Shown: positions 42,432 to 51,610 of the stretch, in pieces | Position numbering within the stretch: the stretch's first letter is position 1 | How the letters are laid out: each line of letters opens with the position of its first letter | Assembly (NCBI GenBank): GCA_027306505.1 | Contig: DAHUZP010000032.1 | Coordinates: 1 to 56,399, forward strand | Reading direction: 5' to 3' | Length of the DNA stretch: 56,399 bases | DNA from: Thermoplasmata archaeon | GTDB lineage: Archaea; Thermoplasmatota; Thermoplasmata; Lutacidiplasmatales; UBA184 | Translations under genes and position numbers: made by a program | Notes under the pieces: generated by a model | Told to the model about the DNA's origin: nothing | The model's input: only the letters and a program-made list of their open reading frames with translations | Databases searched by the model: none

Positions 42432-43825
42432 CGAGACCTCGCTAGGCGCTCCAATGGACGCCCGGGGTCAGGGCGACGTCCCCTCCCTCTCCCCAGCAGC
42501 GCTCCCTCCAGGGTCGAGAGCTTGGTAAGGGTCTCCTCCCATTCACGTTCAGGGCTCGAGAGGTGGACGATCCCGGCTCCTGCCGAGGCATGGACCTTTC
42601 CTCCCCACGCGAAGGCGGAGCGGATGGTGAGCGCGAAGTCCGCCTGGTTGAGGGCCGAGTCCCGGGTCGTGCCCCCCGCGCGGAGGAAGCCTACGGCTCC
42701 CCCGTAAGGTCCTCTCCACGTGCGCTCCTCCCGTCGCAGGAGTTCGGTCGCTCGGATCTTCGGCGCCCCGCTGACCGTGCCGGCAGGGAAGGTCGCCGCA
42801 AGGGCGTCCAGGGCGTCACGACCGGGGATGAGCTTGCCCACGACCCGGCTCACCAGGTGTTCCAGTCGGGCGTAGGGGACCTTCGTCTCGCGTCGGGCGA
42901 GCCGCACGGAGCCGGTGGTCGAGATCCGACCGATATCGTTGCGAGCGAGGTCGACCAGCATGCGGTGCTCGGCGAGCTCCTTGGGGTCCTTGTCGAGAGG
43001 CAGCCGGGAGTGGGGTCCTCGCAGGGGGGAAGGACGTGGACGGGTCCCGGCGATGGGGTTCACCGCGATGCGCCGGCCCCGCACCTCCACCACCGACTCG
43101 GGGGAGGCCCCCGCGATCTCCATGGGCGATCCGGAGGTGCCGATGCCGGCCTCGACGTCCGTCATGCGGAGGTAGTAGAGGAACGCAAAGCGTTCCTCTC
43201 GCCGCAGACTGTCCACCAGCGGTAGCAGCCCTCCTGAGATCCGACGGGTCCGTCGGTGCGCGAGCACGATCTGGAAGGCCTCCCCGTCGAAGATCGCCTC
43301 CCGTAGCCGCTCCACGGAGGCCTCATACGCGGCGGGGGAGGCGGAGTCGGTCACCGGCCCCAGGCGAGGGGCAGGTGGGAGGTCGGGAGCGGGGGAGGAG
43401 CCCCGTGGGTCCCGACCCAACCGGTGCCGCACCTGGTCGTACCCGTCCCAGACGGCAAGGGGGAAGGGCGACCCTCTGGGGGTCGAGGGCACCAGGAGAG
43501 GTTCGAAAAGGGCCACCGCTTCGAAGCCGAGGTAGCCGATCCACGTGACGGCGGGATGACCGGCCCGTCGAGGGACACGCATCTGGGACCGGGGAACGTC
43601 GCGCGCCTCCTCCCAGATCTCCCGCTGCCGGGGGTCAAAGCCCCAGAAGGCCTCCCGAACGCTCCGCCCCGGGCTCTCTCCGCGCTCGAAGTAGAAGGCG
43701 CTCCCGCTCCTTCCCGTGAGGTCGTGGACGAAGGTCCACCACGGGTCCTCGGGTCTCCTCGAGCGAGGACGAGCCGAACGGTCCTCGCCCTCCCCGGTCG
43801 CGCGGGGTCGAAGTTCGGAAGGCAT
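42428..43825 (-). CDS. trpE: Anthranilate synthase, chorismate-binding subunit
   Basis: A 465-aa enzyme that aminates chorismate to anthranilate with TrpG. The chorismate-binding core is intact: FQIVLAHRR, NPIAGTRPRP, ELAEHRMLVDLARNDIGR, and FPAGTVSGAPKIRA. The N-terminal region is short. Where tryptophan-sensitive enzymes have the LLES motif, this one has SAFYFERGE, so feedback control may differ. The ATG at 43825 lies 26 nt after the ask stop; an in-frame start at 43951 would overlap ask by 100 nt and is less likely. Confidence 0.92.
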   Translation of the reverse strand: MPSELRPRATGEGEDRSARPRSRRPEDPWWTFVHDLTGRSGSAFYFERGESPGRSVREAFWGFDPRQREIWEEARDVPRSQMRVPRRAGHPAVTWIGYLGFEAVALFEPLLVPSTPRGSPFPLAVWDGYDQVRHRLGRDPRGSSPAPDLPPAPRLGPVTDSASPAAYEASVERLREAIFDGEAFQIVLAHRRTRRISGGLLPLVDSLRREERFAFLYYLRMTDVEAGIGTSGSPMEIAGASPESVVEVRGRRIAVNPIAGTRPRPSPLRGPHSRLPLDKDPKELAEHRMLVDLARNDIGRISTTGSVRLARRETKVPYARLEHLVSRVVGKLIPGRDALDALAATFPAGTVSGAPKIRATELLRREERTWRGPYGGAVGFLRAGGTTRDSALNQADFALTIRSAFAWGGKVHASAGAGIVHLSSPEREWEETLTKLSTLEGALLGRGRGRRPDPGRPLERLARSR

Positions 43826-43851
43826 GCCGCTCGAGGTCGCCTCCTCTCCCT

Positions 43852-45336
43852 TCAGGGGAGCTTGGGCACCAAAGAGGCTCGTGCGAGAGGACGGGACACC
43901 CCGGGAACGGGTGATCGATGAGGGGTCTCCACCAGCACGCGGTGCAGGCACACCAGGGTCTCCTCTCCAGCGGACGCGGGAACCGCGAAGGAGAGGGTAC
44001 GGGAGGTCGCCGAGACCCCCAGGGCGCGGGCGGAGACCTCGGAGGGCAGCCCTCCTAGGTCGGAGAGGACCCCGTCGCCGATCGCGGTCACGAGGGCCGC
44101 CTCCGAAGGACCCTCGAGCGAGGCTCCATCGCTGCGAGCGAAGCGTTCCAGGACCCGTCGGGCCTTGCGCCCCATCGCGCTCTCGACGAGCAGGATGAGC
44201 AGGGCGGAGGAGGTGAACATCGTGATCACGTTCAGCTCCGACTCCGCGAGGACGCGACTCACCTCGGCGATGACCCCCTTCTTCTGCCTCCCGCCGGGGA
44301 CCCGCAGGAGGAGCATCGCGGTAGGAGAGAGCAAGGTGAGCGCCCGGATCCCCTCCCCGGGGATCGCGGGGCCGATGGTCGTGGTGCGCGAGGGGTCGCG
44401 CAGCGACCGGATCACGACCTCCACGCCTCGGGCCCTTGCGGGCTCGACCGTGAGCGGGTGCAGGACCTTCGCTCCGAACTGTGCGAGCTCTTCCGCCTCC
44501 TCGTAGGAGAGCCGAAGGAGCGGCCGAGCCGCCTGGACATGCCGAGGGTCCGCGGAGAGGATCGAGACGTCCTTCTTGACGAGCTCGACTCGGGAGGCCC
44601 CCAGAAGTTGGGCGAGGCAGGTCGCGGAGTAGTCCGACCCCCCCCTCCCGAGCGTCGCCACACGTCCGGCGACCGAACGGCCCAGGAACCCGGTCACGAC
44701 CGGGACCGTGCCCTGGGAGAGCAGCGGCAGCAGCGCGTTCCGGACCGGGCCTTCCGACCGCTCGAGGAGGACGATAGCCTCCCCGGGGTGGTCATCGGTG
44801 AGGAGCCCGATGCGGTCCGCCTCCACGGGCTGCGCCGGGATCCCTCGACGGCGTGCCTCGGAGGAGAACCACACGGAGGCGAGCCTTTCGCCCTGAGCGA
44901 GGATCGCATCGCTCAGCCGGGCGGCCGATAGGCTCGGCGAAGGCTTTCGCCCTCCTCCCGAGGTCCGGCCGGAGATGCGGCGCAGCTCTAGGAGATGCTT
45001 CTCCAGCCGGGCGAGCAGCCGCTCGATCGCGCGACGGGTCGCAGCGTCGTCGGTGGGATGCAACGCGCGAAGCCGGTCCAGGAGCTTGTCCGGGAAGGAC
45101 CGGTCGCGCCTCGAGCCCATCGTGGTCTTGAGAAGGTCGGTGACCCCCTCCCGTGCGGAGACGACGACGATGCAGGGTCCCTGCTCGACCTTCGGAGCGA
45201 GGTCGTCCAACACCTGCCGGACGTCGACCTCGCTACCGAGCGCCCCGCCCCCGTACTTGATGACGGTGAGAGTGCCCTTTCCCGTGGCGCGCATGGGGGC
45301 CGACCGGGGCCGGTCAGCTCCGTCCTCCTCCTTCAT
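43852..45336 (-). CDS. Aspartate kinase
   Basis: A 494-aa amino-acid kinase that phosphorylates aspartate, the first step toward aspartate semialdehyde. The ATP-site lysine is in VIKYGGGALGS near residue 27, a variant of KFGGTS. LGRGGSDYSATCLAQLLGA and ELVKKDVSILSADPR are family motifs, followed by GAKVLHPLTVEPA. Two ACT-type regulatory domains appear at the end (from about residue 330), as in regulated aspartokinases. Position inside the aro-trp cluster suggests its product feeds the archaeal DHQ pathway as well as threonine, methionine or lysine synthesis. ATG 45336 was preferred over GTG 45348. Confidence 0.9.
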   Translation of the reverse strand: MKEEDGADRPRSAPMRATGKGTLTVIKYGGGALGSEVDVRQVLDDLAPKVEQGPCIVVVSAREGVTDLLKTTMGSRRDRSFPDKLLDRLRALHPTDDAATRRAIERLLARLEKHLLELRRISGRTSGGGRKPSPSLSAARLSDAILAQGERLASVWFSSEARRRGIPAQPVEADRIGLLTDDHPGEAIVLLERSEGPVRNALLPLLSQGTVPVVTGFLGRSVAGRVATLGRGGSDYSATCLAQLLGASRVELVKKDVSILSADPRHVQAARPLLRLSYEEAEELAQFGAKVLHPLTVEPARARGVEVVIRSLRDPSRTTTIGPAIPGEGIRALTLLSPTAMLLLRVPGGRQKKGVIAEVSRVLAESELNVITMFTSSALLILLVESAMGRKARRVLERFARSDGASLEGPSEAALVTAIGDGVLSDLGGLPSEVSARALGVSATSRTLSFAVPASAGEETLVCLHRVLVETPHRSPVPGVSRPLARASLVPKLP

Positions 45337-45353
45337 CGGCCCACCCACTCGTA

Positions 45354-46460
45354 CTACCCTAGGTATCCTTGACGGTAGGCCAGCTCCGCGTTGAGCACGC
45401 TGCCACCGGCGCCACCTCGGACGGCGTTGTGGGAGAGCGAGAAGAAGCGCATGGTCCCCGGCGCGACACGAAGACGCCCGACCGAGACCGCCATCCCGCG
45501 GGCGCGCTCGGGCCTCCCTGCCCAGCGGTCACGGAGCGGCTGGGGCCGGTCCTCCTCGGGCCGATAGATCACGGGGCGCTCCGGGGCCGTGGGGAGACCG
45601 CCCCCGGCACCCGGGTCCGCCGACAGCGGGCGGTAGCTCTCCCAGGCGTCCACGATCTCCTCGGGGGTGACCCTGAGGGACGAGGGCAGCACGAGCGTGA
45701 TGGCTTCGAGGTGGCCCTCCCGTGTCGCCACACGGACGCATTGGGCGCTCACCGGGAGCTCGAGCGGATGGACGCGGCCACCGGCAACGCGTCCCAAGAT
45801 CTTCCCGGTCTCGGTCGACATCTTCTCCTCCTCGTCGCGGATGAAGGGGAGCAGGTTGTCCCCGATCGCCAGGGAGGGGACCCCGGGGAACCCGGCTCCG
45901 GAGAGGGCCTGGTAGGTCGCTACGTGCACGGCACGGGGCCGCAGGAGGCCAAGCAGCGGCGCGACAGGAAGGACGAGCCCCGCCGTCGAGCAGTTCGAGT
46001 TGGTGACGATGAACCCTCGGCGCGTCTGCCCCCCTGCCGCTCTGCGTCGCGGAGCCCCCAGGAGCTTGAGGTGGTCCCCGTTCACTTCGGGGACGACCAG
46101 AGGGACCCTCGGGTCCATCCGGTGCGAAGAGGCGTTGGAGAAGACGGACACCCCTCTCCGCGCGAGCTCGGTCTCCATCGGGCCCGCTTCATCGGAAGGG
46201 AGGGCACTGAAGGCGACCCGGAGGCCCCTTTGGGCGATCTGCGCCGCTGAGAGCCGCTCCAGTCGGCGGTCCGCGAGCGCGGCCGGTACCGGGAGGTCGG
46301 AGAGCTGCCAGACCTGCTCGAGGGTCCTTCCGGCGCTCTTCGCCCCGGTGAGGACCGGCGGGGCGAAGTAGGGGTGGTCCGCGAGGAGGCGAGAGAAGTG
46401 TTGGCCGATCCATCCGCTCGCGCCCAAGAGGACCGAGGGGACCGGGGTGCCGTCGCTCAT
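45354..46460 (-). CDS. asd: Aspartate-semialdehyde dehydrogenase
   Basis: A 368-aa NADP-dependent enzyme that reduces aspartyl phosphate to L-aspartate 4-semialdehyde. The nucleotide loop is LLGASGWIGQHF near residue 12. The catalytic Cys is in VTNSNCSTAGL near 155, and the closing motif SHNAVRGGAGGSVLNAELA is that of the archaeal/fungal class. It is placed next to aspartate kinase and overlaps aroC (ATGA). Its product is a direct substrate of the ADTH synthase at the head of the same cluster. Confidence 0.94.
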   Translation of the reverse strand: MSDGTPVPSVLLGASGWIGQHFSRLLADHPYFAPPVLTGAKSAGRTLEQVWQLSDLPVPAALADRRLERLSAAQIAQRGLRVAFSALPSDEAGPMETELARRGVSVFSNASSHRMDPRVPLVVPEVNGDHLKLLGAPRRRAAGGQTRRGFIVTNSNCSTAGLVLPVAPLLGLLRPRAVHVATYQALSGAGFPGVPSLAIGDNLLPFIRDEEEKMSTETGKILGRVAGGRVHPLELPVSAQCVRVATREGHLEAITLVLPSSLRVTPEEIVDAWESYRPLSADPGAGGGLPTAPERPVIYRPEEDRPQPLRDRWAGRPERARGMAVSVGRLRVAPGTMRFFSLSHNAVRGGAGGSVLNAELAYRQGYLG

Positions 46461-47545
46461 AGGAACCCGCCTTCGAGCATGAGGTCCGCGAGGACAAAGG
46501 CTCCCAGGTTCTCGATGACCGGGAGGGCGCGGGGAACGATGCAGGGATCGTGGCGACCCTTCACGACCAGCCGGCGAGATTCCCGGGTCTTTAGGGAGAC
46601 GGACTCCTGCTCGTGGGCGATGGAGGAGGTAGGCTTGACCACCACACGGGCGACGATGGGCATGCCGGTCGTGAGCCCTCCCAGGACCCCTCCCGCGTGG
46701 TTGGTCCGCGTCCGCACCTTCTCCCCCTCGATGTAGAAGGCGTCGTTGTGCACGCTGCCCCGCATGCGGGCCGCCGCGAATCCCGCCCCGAACTCGACCC
46801 CTTTCACGGCGGGGATCGCGAAGAGGGCATGGGCCATGACGCTCTCGACCGGATCGAAGAAGGGCTCACCCACTCCCGCGGGGACCCCTTCAGCCCTGAG
46901 CTCGACCGTCCCGCCCAGGCTGTCCCCCTCCCGCCTGGCGGCCTCGATCGCGGCGGCCATGCGTTGGGCCGCCTCGTCGTCCGGGCAGCCGACCTCGTGG
47001 GACAGCACGGCCTTGCGAAGCTCGGGAAGGGGACGGTCGAGGGAGCCGGGGGACGCGTCGACCTCTCCGATGGAGCGGGTGAGCGCCAGCACATCGATGT
47101 CCTGAGGGGCAAGCAGGCCACGTGCGACCGCCCCCGCGAAGACCAGGCCCACCGTCATTCTCCCGGAGAAGATCCCGCCGCCGGAGAGGTCGATGGCGGG
47201 GCCGTATCGGACCCGCGCCGGATAGTCCGCGTGCCCAGGACGTGGTACGTCCTCGAGCTCCGCGTACGGGGCCCGACGCACGTCCTGGTTCAGGACCGTT
47301 CCGATGATCGGCTCCCCGGTCGTCCGACCCCCTTCCACCCCGCCATCGATCCGTAGCTGGTCTTCCTCCTGCCTCTTGGTCGCTAAGGAGCGACCCACGG
47401 GCCGACGGCGGTCGAGCTCCTCCTGGACCTTGGCGAGGTCGATCGGGGTGCCCGCAGGCAGCCCCTCCACCACGGCCCCGACCGCTGGACCATGGCTGGT
47501 CCCGAAGAGCGTGAGACGGAGCGCCCGCCCGAACCCCATCCTCAT
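46457..47545 (-). CDS. aroC: Chorismate synthase
   Basis: A 362-aa FMN-dependent enzyme that converts EPSP to chorismate. TLFGTSHGPAVGAVVEGLP opens the protein; VGRSLATKRQEEDQ and RPGHADYPARVRYG follow. GGGIFSGRMTVG is the family's RxSGR-type block, and the C-terminal RTNHAGGVLGGLTTGMP and KGRHDPCIVPRA are diagnostic. The ATG at 47545 overlaps the aroA stop (ATGA). Confidence 0.96.
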   Translation of the reverse strand: MRMGFGRALRLTLFGTSHGPAVGAVVEGLPAGTPIDLAKVQEELDRRRPVGRSLATKRQEEDQLRIDGGVEGGRTTGEPIIGTVLNQDVRRAPYAELEDVPRPGHADYPARVRYGPAIDLSGGGIFSGRMTVGLVFAGAVARGLLAPQDIDVLALTRSIGEVDASPGSLDRPLPELRKAVLSHEVGCPDDEAAQRMAAAIEAARREGDSLGGTVELRAEGVPAGVGEPFFDPVESVMAHALFAIPAVKGVEFGAGFAAARMRGSVHNDAFYIEGEKVRTRTNHAGGVLGGLTTGMPIVARVVVKPTSSIAHEQESVSLKTRESRRLVVKGRHDPCIVPRALPVIENLGAFVLADLMLEGGFL

Positions 47546-48981
47546 GGCGGGCACTCCCGATCGCCCGCTAGCGAGGGCTCCGCCGCCTCGATCCCGATCC
47601 CGAGCGAGGCGAGGTCACCCAGGAAGGCCGGATGGGACTTCGTCGTGGAGCGTCCGTCGCCGAGCAGGGAGGGTTCCGGCAGGGCGGCGGCCGCGATGGA
47701 GGCTGCGAACAGCATCCGATGGTCCGTGAGGTCGAGGAGCTCGAGGCGTCTCGCCGCGGCCGGGCCCTCGATCCACAGCGTGTCGCCGTGGTCCTCCGCC
47801 CGGGCTCCCAGGGCTCGAGCGAGGCGTAACATCCCTTCCCGACGATCGCTCTCCTTCCCCCGCAGGTGGGCGCCCCCGCGCAACTCTGACCGCCCCCGGC
47901 CGAAGGCGGCCAGCACCGAAAGGAGAGGGCCCAGGTCGGGCGAAGCGTCGAGATCGATGTCGAAGGTGGGGAGCGAGGTCACTCTTCCGAGGCCCTGCGG
48001 GGCGCCTTCTCGGGTGACCTCGACCAGGTCGCCCTCTCGGCGTTCCACCCGGGCCCCCAGGCGTGGCAGGAGCTCCATCAGGGCGAGGTCGGCCTGCGGC
48101 CAAGAAGTCCCCGCAGGCAGGGGCCCGACCGAGATCGGTCCTCCAGTGATCGTGGCGAGCGTGCAGAAGTTGGCGGCGACCGAGGCGTCTCCCGGGACCT
48201 GGAAGGAGGGGCCGGCGAAGCGCTGACCTCCGGGCACATGGAAGCCCTTCGAGGTCCGCTCTACCCGTACCCCCTGGGAGGCGAGCATCGCCACGGTGAC
48301 CTCGATGTAGGGCTCGCTCACGGTCGGTCCTTCGATCTCGAGGTCGCTCTCCCCGTTGAGCGACGGGAGGACGAAGAGCAGGCCGGAGATGAACTGGCTC
48401 GAGACGTCCCCGGGAACGCGGACCCTCCCCGGTCGGAGAGGGCCCCGGATGCCCAGAGGGAGGGAGCCTCCCTGTGGCGGTCGGATGACGTGCGCCCCCA
48501 TCGACTCCAGCGCACGGAGGAGGCCTTCCATGGGGCGTCGTGCGAGTCCTGGGGCCCCCACGAAGCGGACCTCGCGCGGCTGTCCTGCGGCTGCCGCTGA
48601 GAACAGGCGCAAAGTGGTCCCGGACTCTCCCACGTCCACCTCGATGGGGGGGCGTGGGCCCGGTCCGGTATGACCGTCGTCCATCCCGGCCTCCGGAGGA
48701 TGGACCGCCCAGACCTGGGTGGAGCTGCCTTCCTGCCTCTCCTCCTCGACCGACCCCCCCAGGGCCTCGACCGCCCGCACGGAGGCGAGCGTGTCCTCGG
48801 AGACCTGGGGCGCCTTCACCCGGAGCGGTCGGGTCCCCAGCAATCCGGCGAGGAGGGCACGGTGGGTGTAGGACTTCGAGCCGGGCAGCACGATCCGGCC
48901 CCGCGCCGGTCCTGGGACGAGCCGGAACCGCGAGGGTGGGGCGCGCTCCACTGCGGCCCTCGGGTGAGGAAGGGCAACCAT
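47542..48981 (-). CDS. aroA: 3-phosphoshikimate 1-carboxyvinyltransferase (EPSP synthase)
   Basis: A 479-aa enzyme that transfers enolpyruvyl from PEP to shikimate 3-phosphate. LPGSKSYTHRALL near residue 33 binds both substrates; GESGTTLRLFSA and VPGDVSSQFISGLL follow. FDIDLDASPD is the catalytic Asp region, and LRGKESDRREGM carries the PEP-binding lysine and arginines. It is somewhat long because of an acidic insertion around residues 80-115. The ATG overlaps the shikimate kinase stop (TGATG). By sequence it would be an EPSP synthase of uncertain class. Confidence 0.95.
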   Translation of the reverse strand: MVALPHPRAAVERAPPSRFRLVPGPARGRIVLPGSKSYTHRALLAGLLGTRPLRVKAPQVSEDTLASVRAVEALGGSVEEERQEGSSTQVWAVHPPEAGMDDGHTGPGPRPPIEVDVGESGTTLRLFSAAAAGQPREVRFVGAPGLARRPMEGLLRALESMGAHVIRPPQGGSLPLGIRGPLRPGRVRVPGDVSSQFISGLLFVLPSLNGESDLEIEGPTVSEPYIEVTVAMLASQGVRVERTSKGFHVPGGQRFAGPSFQVPGDASVAANFCTLATITGGPISVGPLPAGTSWPQADLALMELLPRLGARVERREGDLVEVTREGAPQGLGRVTSLPTFDIDLDASPDLGPLLSVLAAFGRGRSELRGGAHLRGKESDRREGMLRLARALGARAEDHGDTLWIEGPAAARRLELLDLTDHRMLFAASIAAAALPEPSLLGDGRSTTKSHPAFLGDLASLGIGIEAAEPSLAGDRECPP

Positions 48982-49919
48982 CACGCTGGGACCACCCCGG
49001 GTCGGACGAACTCCGCCGAGACCATCTTCGCGCTCTTCCAGGGGAGCGCAGCGGCCACCTGGACGGTGAGCTCGCGAGGCACGACGAAGGCGACCGCCGG
49101 ACCGTTCCCTGTGACCCCTGCCGCCACCGCCCCTCGGGTCAGTCCCGCGTCCCGGATCCTCGCGTAGTCGTAGCCAAGGGCACGTTCCACCACGAGGGAG
49201 TTGTAACGCATCGCCTTGAGGAACTCCCCCCGCAGCGCGAGCCGGACCGCCTCCTTCGCGTTCATGTCGGTCACCCGCAGCTCGCTCGCCTTCGCCTTCA
49301 CATCCGGTCGTTCGGCTTCCGGTATCCAGATCAAGACCTGGAGCCCGGAGGGCACCTCGGTGGAGACCATCTGCCAATGGGCCCGTACGTCCGCGACGAC
49401 CACCCCGCCCAATGCGCTGGCGAGCGCATCGTCGAAGGCCCCTGTTACTGAGGTTCCCGAGGCGAGGGCGGCCTTGGCGGAGATGGCCGCGACGTCCGCA
49501 GGCGAGGGCGGATGGCCCAGCACCCGCCGCAGGGCGCGAGCGAGGGCCACCGAGACCGCGGAGGAGCTCTTGAGCCCCTTCCCGGCCGGGATGGTGGACC
49601 GGACCGTCGCGCGGAACCGGTAGACCGGGGGGAACCGCAGGCTCTCGTAAACCTTGTCGAGGGTCCACCGGAGCAACGGGGAGACCTCCCCGTTCTCGGC
49701 GGCCAACGAGGGCTGGGTCTCGGGCGCCCCGGGCTGGTACTCCAGGTCCACCGTCGCGCTCAGGGAGATCGCCGCCGCGCATCCGATGCCCTGGGGGATC
49801 GCATTGAGGAACGAGATGGCCCCCCACGCGCCGTCACGGACCGCATGGGGGTCCGACGGGGCGGGGGCCTGTCCGGCGGGGCCAGACGGCTCGGGGACGG
49901 AACGCGCGTCCCGGCTCAC
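48981..49919 (-). CDS. aroK: Shikimate kinase, archaeal GHMP type
   Basis: A 312-aa GHMP-superfamily kinase that phosphorylates shikimate. It is unrelated to the bacterial P-loop AroK. The ATP motif is IPAGKGLKSSSAVSVALARAL near residue 110, and the C-terminal GVTGNGPAVAFV matches GHMP motif 3. FLNAIPQGIGCAAAISL corresponds to motif 1 of the archaeal family. The GTG at 49919 overlaps the AroDE stop (GTGA) and is preferred over an ATG further upstream. It is an archaeal hallmark gene. Confidence 0.93.
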   Translation of the reverse strand: MSRDARSVPEPSGPAGQAPAPSDPHAVRDGAWGAISFLNAIPQGIGCAAAISLSATVDLEYQPGAPETQPSLAAENGEVSPLLRWTLDKVYESLRFPPVYRFRATVRSTIPAGKGLKSSSAVSVALARALRRVLGHPPSPADVAAISAKAALASGTSVTGAFDDALASALGGVVVADVRAHWQMVSTEVPSGLQVLIWIPEAERPDVKAKASELRVTDMNAKEAVRLALRGEFLKAMRYNSLVVERALGYDYARIRDAGLTRGAVAAGVTGNGPAVAFVVPRELTVQVAAALPWKSAKMVSAEFVRPGVVPA

Positions 49920-51607
49920 GCGACGACCTCCTCCTTGGCGATCCAAGCATCCACGGTGCCGGAAGGGACCTTCTGACCGGTGAAGAGCCGGAAGCTCCCG
50001 GCCGCCTGGTAGAGCAACATCCGCATCCCGTCCGTGTATCGGGCCTTCGCTGACCGCGCCAGGTCGCTCATCGTAGGCGCCCGAGGGCGGTAGACCAGGT
50101 CGACCAAGATGCTTCCCTTTCCTAGTGCTCGGTCGAGCGGCACCTCCAGAGGGGCACCGTCCGCCTCCTGGCCGACCGGCGTCGCGTTCACCACGAGCGG
50201 GAAGGGCCCGTCAGGCGCGCCCTCGAGCGCCCGGACCGAACGGTCCGGGAAGTCCCGTGCGAGCCCTCGTGCAGCCTCCTTGTCCCGTCCCACGACCCAC
50301 ACCTGAGCACCGAGGTGCACCCCGGCGAGGACCGCGGCCCTCGCGGCCCCTCCGGTCCCGACCACGAGGAGCCGGGGGACGTGGTCCGCCCCGAGCTCCT
50401 CCCACCATCGGGTGAGCGCCTCCACGTCCGTGTTGTGCCCGGCGAATCCCCCCGAAGGGGAGGCGTCGGGCACCAGGGCGTTCACCGATCCGCTCTCGAG
50501 CGCCGATTCGCTGCGGCGGGAGGCGAACCGGTAGGCGGCGGTCTTCCATGGCCTCGTGACATTGATGCCGGAGAGGCCCATCGGTCGCAGCGCGAGCAGG
50601 ACCCCCCTTAGCTCCTCCTCCGAGCCGATCTCCACCGGCACGTAGATCCCGTGGACGCCCGCCCGTCGGAAGAAATCCTCGTGGATCTCGGGCGAGAGGC
50701 TATGACCGAGGGGTCGACCCACCAGTGCGAACCAGGGGGTCTCGGGCCCCGACGCGATGAAGCGGCGTAGACGGTCCACCGGGATCTGTGAGGGCTCGAC
50801 GCTTCCGGTCTCTCCCTCGGGACCGGCGGGGCCCCGTTCGTTCTTCCCTCGGGCGCCATCTCGGGGGGAGGAGGTGAGCCCTGGCGTCCCCGGCGCCGCT
50901 CGCAGGGGTAGACTTCCGAAGACCCAGGCCATGCGGGTTCTGGGAGCGAGGACCCTTAGCACCGACCCTGCTCCCCCCGTCGTGTGGAGGACGAACGGAC
51001 GCCCGCGGAAGGGTGGCAGGAGCGGCAGCAGGTCGCGCACGACACGCTCTGCCGTGGCGGGCAGCACCACCTTTCCCACGTCACCTTCCTCCAGGACCCG
51101 CTCCAGCGTCCTTGCCACCTGAGCCGTGGGGGTGCTCTCCGGAAGGTGAGCGGAGGCCACGAAGGCGACCGGTCGACCGGTCAGAGAGGCGAGCTCCTCA
51201 CGGAGCGGAAGGTCGCGGTCGAGCTCGAGGTCGATGACGCTGAAAGGGAGGGCCTCAAGAGCGGTCCGCAAGAGCCTCCTTCGCTCCCCCGGGCCGTCTG
51301 GCCCCTCTCCACCCTCCGCCTTCGATCGCAGCGTGGCGATGGCCGGCACCCACTCGTGCATCAGGGGGAGCTCGTGGACCCGCTCGAGATGTGGGAGCTC
51401 GCTCGCGGGGAGACGGTCCAGGCGGAACTCCACCAGGTCCGCCCCGGCCTCTGAGGCGAGCCCGGCCTGGGTCCTCAGGACCTCCACATTCCTCCCGGGG
51501 AGGGAGGCGACGACGAGCGGGTAGCCCTCCCGGCGCGGAAGGACCTCGGGGGGGACCCCCCGTGGGGGCGCCACGGTCGGTCGTCGGGAGGAGGACGGGC
51601 GATCCAA
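49916..51607 (-). CDS. aroDE: Bifunctional 3-dehydroquinate dehydratase (type I) / shikimate dehydrogenase
   Basis: A 563-aa fusion. The N-terminal type I dehydratase (residues about 25-245) has DLVEFRLDRL, IATLRSKAEGG, the catalytic His in FVASAHLPES, and the Schiff-base Lys in GDVGKVVLPA. A linker near 245-290 leads to the shikimate dehydrogenase (290-560) with LVGRPLGHSLSPEIH, the catalytic Lys in GINVTRPWKTA, AGHNTDVEAL with its Asp, and the NADP loop GTGGAARAAV. The two consecutive reactions convert dehydroquinate to shikimate. It begins with TTG with GAGGAG upstream; GTG at 51574 is an alternative. The domain order matches plant DHD-SDH. Confidence 0.93.
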   Translation of the reverse strand: MDRPSSSRRPTVAPPRGVPPEVLPRREGYPLVVASLPGRNVEVLRTQAGLASEAGADLVEFRLDRLPASELPHLERVHELPLMHEWVPAIATLRSKAEGGEGPDGPGERRRLLRTALEALPFSVIDLELDRDLPLREELASLTGRPVAFVASAHLPESTPTAQVARTLERVLEEGDVGKVVLPATAERVVRDLLPLLPPFRGRPFVLHTTGGAGSVLRVLAPRTRMAWVFGSLPLRAAPGTPGLTSSPRDGARGKNERGPAGPEGETGSVEPSQIPVDRLRRFIASGPETPWFALVGRPLGHSLSPEIHEDFFRRAGVHGIYVPVEIGSEEELRGVLLALRPMGLSGINVTRPWKTAAYRFASRRSESALESGSVNALVPDASPSGGFAGHNTDVEALTRWWEELGADHVPRLLVVGTGGAARAAVLAGVHLGAQVWVVGRDKEAARGLARDFPDRSVRALEGAPDGPFPLVVNATPVGQEADGAPLEVPLDRALGKGSILVDLVYRPRAPTMSDLARSAKARYTDGMRMLLYQAAGSFRLFTGQKVPSGTVDAWIAKEEVVA

Positions 51608-51610
51608 GGC

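Noticed and set aside
48982..49828. Upstream in-frame extension of aroA into the shikimate kinase gene.
   Set aside because: The extension is low complexity and lies entirely within aroK; the ATG at 48981 overlaps the aroK stop as elsewhere in the cluster.
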